Part shown: one piece after another, positions 60,983-64,000 of the stretch | Numbering within the stretch: the stretch's first letter is position 1 | Layout: the number at the start of each line of letters is the position of its first letter | DNA from: Candidatus Aminicenantota bacterium | Lineage (GTDB): Bacteria > Acidobacteriota > Aminicenantia > Aminicenantales > Aminicenantaceae | NCBI GenBank assembly: GCA_020348385.1 | Contig: CP070750.1 | Span: 4,106,239-4,170,238 of the forward strand | Length of the DNA: 64,000 bases | Direction: 5' to 3' | Program-made: the position numbers and the translations under genes | Notes under the pieces: generated by a model | The model's database searches: none | The model's input: the letters and a program-made list of their open reading frames with translations, nothing else | What the model was told of the DNA's origin: nothing

Positions 60983-61557
60983 TGGAACTGGTAGCCATAT
61001 TCATTTCGGCAGTGCTTATTCAGAATTTCGTGCTGTATTACTTTCTGGGTATATGCCCCTTCCTTGGCGTGAGCAAAAAAATAGATTCGGCCGTTTCCAT
61101 GGGCCTAGCAGTCACTTTTGTCATGACCATAACCGCTGTGGTTTCCTGGTTGATCAACAACTTGATCCTGATTCCCCATGATCTGGGATATCTTCAGATC
61201 GTCTCTTTCATCCTCGTAATCGCCTCGCTTGTGCAGCTAGTCGAAATGTTTATCCGCAAGATCAGCCCACCCCTCTACCAAGCTTTGGGAATATATCTTC
61301 CGTTGATCACGACCAACTGTGCCATCATGGGTCTTGCCTTGATTGCAGCGCTCAACGAATACAGTTTTGTGGAAACGGTCATTTTTGGGTTCGGGTCAGG
61401 CATCGGATTCACCCTAGCCATCGTCTTGATGGCAGGGATCAGAGAGCAGCTGGATCTGGCCGATGTCCCTGAATCCCTCAAGGGTGCGGGTATCGCTCTT
61501 ATCGTTGCCGGGATTATGGCCCTGGCCTTTAACGGATTTATAGGTATGCTGACATGA
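60982..61557 (+). CDS. rnfA: Rnf complex subunit A
   Basis: 191 residues; the GTG at 60982 shares one base with the rnfE stop. It has six membrane helices and the paired Cys motifs FLGICPFLGVSKK and TTNCAIMG that mirror RnfE. Start choice is fixed by the gene junction. Confidence 0.95.
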   Translation: MELVAIFISAVLIQNFVLYYFLGICPFLGVSKKIDSAVSMGLAVTFVMTITAVVSWLINNLILIPHDLGYLQIVSFILVIASLVQLVEMFIRKISPPLYQALGIYLPLITTNCAIMGLALIAALNEYSFVETVIFGFGSGIGFTLAIVLMAGIREQLDLADVPESLKGAGIALIVAGIMALAFNGFIGMLT

Positions 61558-62363
61558 CAGAACTTTTGATACCGACCTTGACCATGACAGCGCTAGGGTT
61601 CCTGTTCTCTACGGGGTTGGTTTTGGCTTACAAAAAGCTGCGGGTAGAAGAGGATCCTAAAATAGAAAGGGTGTCCTTGGTCCTCCCGCAGGCCAACTGC
61701 GGCGCATGCGGATATTCCGGTTGCCGGGCTTTCGCCGAAGCCGTTGTGAATGGTGAGATTGAGGCAAACGGATGTCCTGTGGGCGGGTCAGATGTGGCCC
61801 AAGACGTGGCCGCCATCTTGGGCGTAAAGTCGGGAGAAGTCATACAAAAAGTGGCTCGTGTCCACTGCCGAGGAACCCACCAAGCGGCAAAGGACAGAGG
61901 CGCTTATCTCGGGATATCGACCTGTTATGCCTCCCACCTCCTGGGAGGGAATAAACAGTGTTCTTATGGGTGCATGGGATACGGAGACTGTGTTCGGGTG
62001 TGTTTGTTCGACGCCATGGAAATGGGAGAAGAAGGGCTTCCGATCATCAATGAAGCCAAGTGCACGGCCTGTGGCAAATGCGTGGATGCTTGTCCGAGAA
62101 ATATCCTCGGTATGCATCCCAAGTCCCAGAATATCCTGGTTTATTGTCGCTCGGAGGACCGGGGACCAACGGCCCGGAAGGTCTGCAAAAACGCCTGTAT
62201 CGCATGCGGAATATGTGTGCGGGCCTGCCCTGATGCCATCGTGTTGGAAAACAATTTAGCGGTGATCACGGATTACAAAAAAATCGACCCGGAAAATATC
62301 CCAGAGATCGAAAAATGTCCGACCGCTTCCATCGGGCGCTTGAGGGAAAAGGCTGACGAATGA
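61554..62363 (+). CDS. rnfB: Rnf complex subunit B
   Basis: 269 residues; ATGA overlap with rnfA. An N-terminal membrane anchor is followed by a [4Fe-4S] domain (NCGACGYSGCRAFAEAV, GCPVGG) and two ferredoxin-type clusters (CTACGKCVDACP, CIACGICVRACP) plus further Cys. RnfB is the ferredoxin-accepting subunit. It completes rnfCDGEAB. Confidence 0.96.
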   Translation: MTELLIPTLTMTALGFLFSTGLVLAYKKLRVEEDPKIERVSLVLPQANCGACGYSGCRAFAEAVVNGEIEANGCPVGGSDVAQDVAAILGVKSGEVIQKVARVHCRGTHQAAKDRGAYLGISTCYASHLLGGNKQCSYGCMGYGDCVRVCLFDAMEMGEEGLPIINEAKCTACGKCVDACPRNILGMHPKSQNILVYCRSEDRGPTARKVCKNACIACGICVRACPDAIVLENNLAVITDYKKIDPENIPEIEKCPTASIGRLREKADE

Positions 62364-62806
62364 CGGATAACGGGCTTGTCATCACGACGGAAGAGGACTT
62401 CGCCGAAGTCGAGGTCGACTGTTTGAAGGAGTGCCACGATTGCACAGCTCGAAACCTCTGTATCGGAAACAAACAAAACACGGGCCGGCTGTCTGTCAAG
62501 AATCCCCTCCATGCCATGCCGGGAGATGAAGTGAAAATCCAAATCCCGGATGAAAATTACAGCCAGGCTTTGATCCTGCTCTTCGGAGGCCTCTTGGTTG
62601 CGATCCTTCTCGGAACGGGGGGAGGATACCTATTGGCCGTGGTTTTTTCCCTGCGCTCCTCTTTGGCCAGTTTTATCGGGCTTTCGACCGGTCTTGCTAT
62701 CGGAGGATATGTTCTCAGCCGGATATTCCGGCGGAAAAACAAAAAACAGCTTTATCCTGTGATTATTGATATAATAAAAAAAGGAGATTGCCATGGATCG
62801 GCGTGA
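62360..62806 (+). CDS. RseC/SoxR-reducing-type membrane protein
   Basis: 148 residues; ATGA overlap with rnfB. A Cys-rich N-terminus (CLKECHDCTARNLC) and two membrane helices (ALILLFGGLLVAILLGTG and SFIGLSTGLAIGGYVLS) match the RseC/MucC family, whose members act with Rnf-type complexes in keeping SoxR reduced. The tight coupling to rnfB supports a redox role; no soxR is visible in the window. Confidence 0.8.
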   Translation: MTDNGLVITTEEDFAEVEVDCLKECHDCTARNLCIGNKQNTGRLSVKNPLHAMPGDEVKIQIPDENYSQALILLFGGLLVAILLGTGGGYLLAVVFSLRSSLASFIGLSTGLAIGGYVLSRIFRRKNKKQLYPVIIDIIKKGDCHGSA

Positions 62807-63524
62807 TTTTTTTAAAACAATATTCGCTACTCCCCTGCTAGCTCCGTTTCTTCTCGACTCCCCTTCTACTGCAAACGAGGAGCTATTTTTGATCTCTGAC
62901 AGCCCGGAAACCCATCTTCCCCCCCTTCTGGAGGGCCTGAGGCGCCAGAATAGGGCGCATGGGCGAAGCTATGTGTTTCTCGACATGCACCCGCAGAAAA
63001 CAGCCCTCTCGCAAGCTCTAAGGGCATCCGGCTGGACAGAAGCGATCTCGCTCCAAAAAGCCGATCTAACCCTCTCCTTCCGTCCTCTTCAGCATCCCTC
63101 ACCGCCCTCCTTCATGATAGTCAGAGCTGGTAAGATCGTGGATATCCGTACAAAAGAACTTTTTTCCTTTTGGAAAAAACTGAATGAGAAGCACTCCCCC
63201 TCTTCTTGCTTGACTATCGCAGCCATTCAAACCAGGCATCCTGTCAGCTCCCCGGGAACATTCGTCCGCGTTTACCACAACGGTCACGTGGTCGAAGAAG
63301 CATCTTTGAAAAAAAACGGTGTCCAGACTTTTTGGGCAGAACGGGGGAAAGTCACGATGAAAATCGAACAGGAGAAAGCTTTTATCCCCTCTTCTTCATG
63401 CCGTCACAAAATATGCTGTTCTGCTCCTCCCGTTTCTATCTCCGGCGAGCGCATCGTGTGCGCGCCGAACCACTTTCTTCTGGAAATCCAGGGATCCGGA
63501 TCGATCGACACCATCATCGGCTAG
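62793..63524 (+). CDS. Exported NusG-domain-II protein of the rnf operon
   Basis: 243 residues; overlaps the previous gene by 14 bases. The N-terminus (MDRRDFFKTIFATPLLAPFL) resembles a Tat signal with an RR motif. The C-terminal part matches the NusG domain II family (VRVYHNGHVVEEASL, SCRHKICCSA, ERIVCAPNHFLLEI). Such proteins commonly sit beside rnf or flavin-transfer genes. The middle 100 residues are not recognised. The next 118 bases, before the DUF1080 fragment, hold nothing identifiable. Confidence 0.7.
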   Translation: MDRRDFFKTIFATPLLAPFLLDSPSTANEELFLISDSPETHLPPLLEGLRRQNRAHGRSYVFLDMHPQKTALSQALRASGWTEAISLQKADLTLSFRPLQHPSPPSFMIVRAGKIVDIRTKELFSFWKKLNEKHSPSSCLTIAAIQTRHPVSSPGTFVRVYHNGHVVEEASLKKNGVQTFWAERGKVTMKIEQEKAFIPSSSCRHKICCSAPPVSISGERIVCAPNHFLLEIQGSGSIDTIIG

Positions 63525-63642
63525 CCCACCCAACCCAACAATACAGCCGTGATGAGGAAGCAACCCGTTCAGCATTGTATTGTCTACAACTTCATGATTC
63601 GCTTTTTTATCAATTCTTAAAAGGAAGGGTGGCGCGGGCCTG

Positions 63643-64000
63643 TCAGGATATTTCTTTCACATAGATGTTCTTGAAGTACACCGGCGATCTGCTGTCGTGG
63701 TTCTGTAACCCGATATATCCCTCGCCAGCAAAATCTCTCACTTTCCCTCTGGGCTCAGCTTCCCAATCCAGGACAAGGACATCGTTCAGCTCGATTTTGA
63801 TACGGTCTCCGATGAAGGAGATCTTGAAATGGTTCCATTCCCCAGCAGGATGGAATGCGTCTTTCATCGGGGCTTCTGCGTCGTAGGCCGCTCCTGTCTT
63901 ATGGATACCTTTGCCGGCAGGATTGATCTGAATCTCGAAGGAGTGATAGATGTAATCGTCGCTCACAGGAACGTCGGGGACTCGGAGGAAAATACCGGAG
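63643..64000 (-). CDS. DUF1080 (3-keto-disaccharide hydrolase/LamG-like) protein, 5' end cut by window
   Basis: The last 118 or so residues of a DUF1080 protein; the frame continues to the window edge (SGIFLRVPDVP). Typical motifs: EWNHFKISFIGDRIKIELND and GYIGLQNHDSRSPVYFKNI. The family includes enzymes acting on oxidised disaccharides and many uncharacterised secreted proteins. Any in-frame GTG, such as that at 63966, is probably internal. It fits the glycan-scavenging theme of the window. Confidence 0.85.
   Translation of the reverse strand, partial: SGIFLRVPDVPVSDDYIYHSFEIQINPAGKGIHKTGAAYDAEAPMKDAFHPAGEWNHFKISFIGDRIKIELNDVLVLDWEAEPRGKVRDFAGEGYIGLQNHDSRSPVYFKNIYVKEIS

Overview
The window (about 47-50% GC by eye, no tRNA, rRNA or CRISPR seen) looks like chromosome from a heterotrophic, anaerobic or microaerophilic Gram-negative bacterium. 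Secreted amidohydrolases, lipoprotein hydrolases, a Pkn-type kinase with TPRs, LolA-like and beta-propeller exported proteins, DUF1080 and an rnfCDGEAB operon together suggest Acidobacteriota or the neighbouring Aminicenantes. This assignment is an inference from gene content, not a marker-gene result.

Region by region: (1) 1-9392, minus strand, is a tightly packed operon of at least eight tandem amidohydrolase paralogues, each with a signal peptide. One near-consensus promoter (9426-9454) drives it. Only one member (439-1692) keeps the metal-binding HxH and the catalytic Asp. The others look like pseudoenzymes. (2) 9638-22366 holds exported and signalling genes: a protein with two 104-residue His-bearing repeats, a GH2 enzyme, a LolA-like protein, a zinc-ribbon/kinase/TPR protein, a cyclase, a TauE-type exporter, two SH3-domain proteins (one with an outer-membrane barrel) and a GT81-like glycosyltransferase. 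(3) 22386-28764 holds a VOC protein, a DUF3052 protein, a GH29 alpha-L-fucosidase lipoprotein, an SSS symporter and a UroD-like methyltransferase. (4) 28983-37301 begins with a GGDEF/ATPase/HEAT protein, then a propeller protein, an M3 peptidase and etfAB (to 38094). (5) 38204-42246 is the yceD-rpmF-plsX-fabG-acpP-fabF cluster, lacking fabH and fabD. (6) 42618-57292 holds polA, a CocE-type hydrolase, a HEAT/HD-GYP pair, an epimerase and phosphoglucose isomerase, sfsA, a bacterial PH protein, a radical SAM protein and a GNAT-like protein. (7) 57477-63524 is rnfCDGEAB followed by an RseC-like and a NusG-II-domain protein, behind a promoter flanked by two palindromes. A DUF1080 fragment runs off the right edge.

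The most unusual signals are: the amidohydrolase array with seven apparent pseudoenzymes; a dispersed family of about 240-bp elements (23360, 36019, 55911 and a truncated copy at 42413), all in the same orientation, mostly just after stop codons, with a conserved closing helix that suggests structured RNA; and an N-terminal domain shared by three signalling proteins (about 30945, 47825 and 49740).

Functionally the genes fit a fermentative scavenger of peptides and glycans. Exported hydrolases (GH2, GH29, M3, CocE, DUF1080) feed symporters, EtfAB and Rnf handle electron flow and ion gradients, and kinase and c-di-GMP-type proteins regulate.
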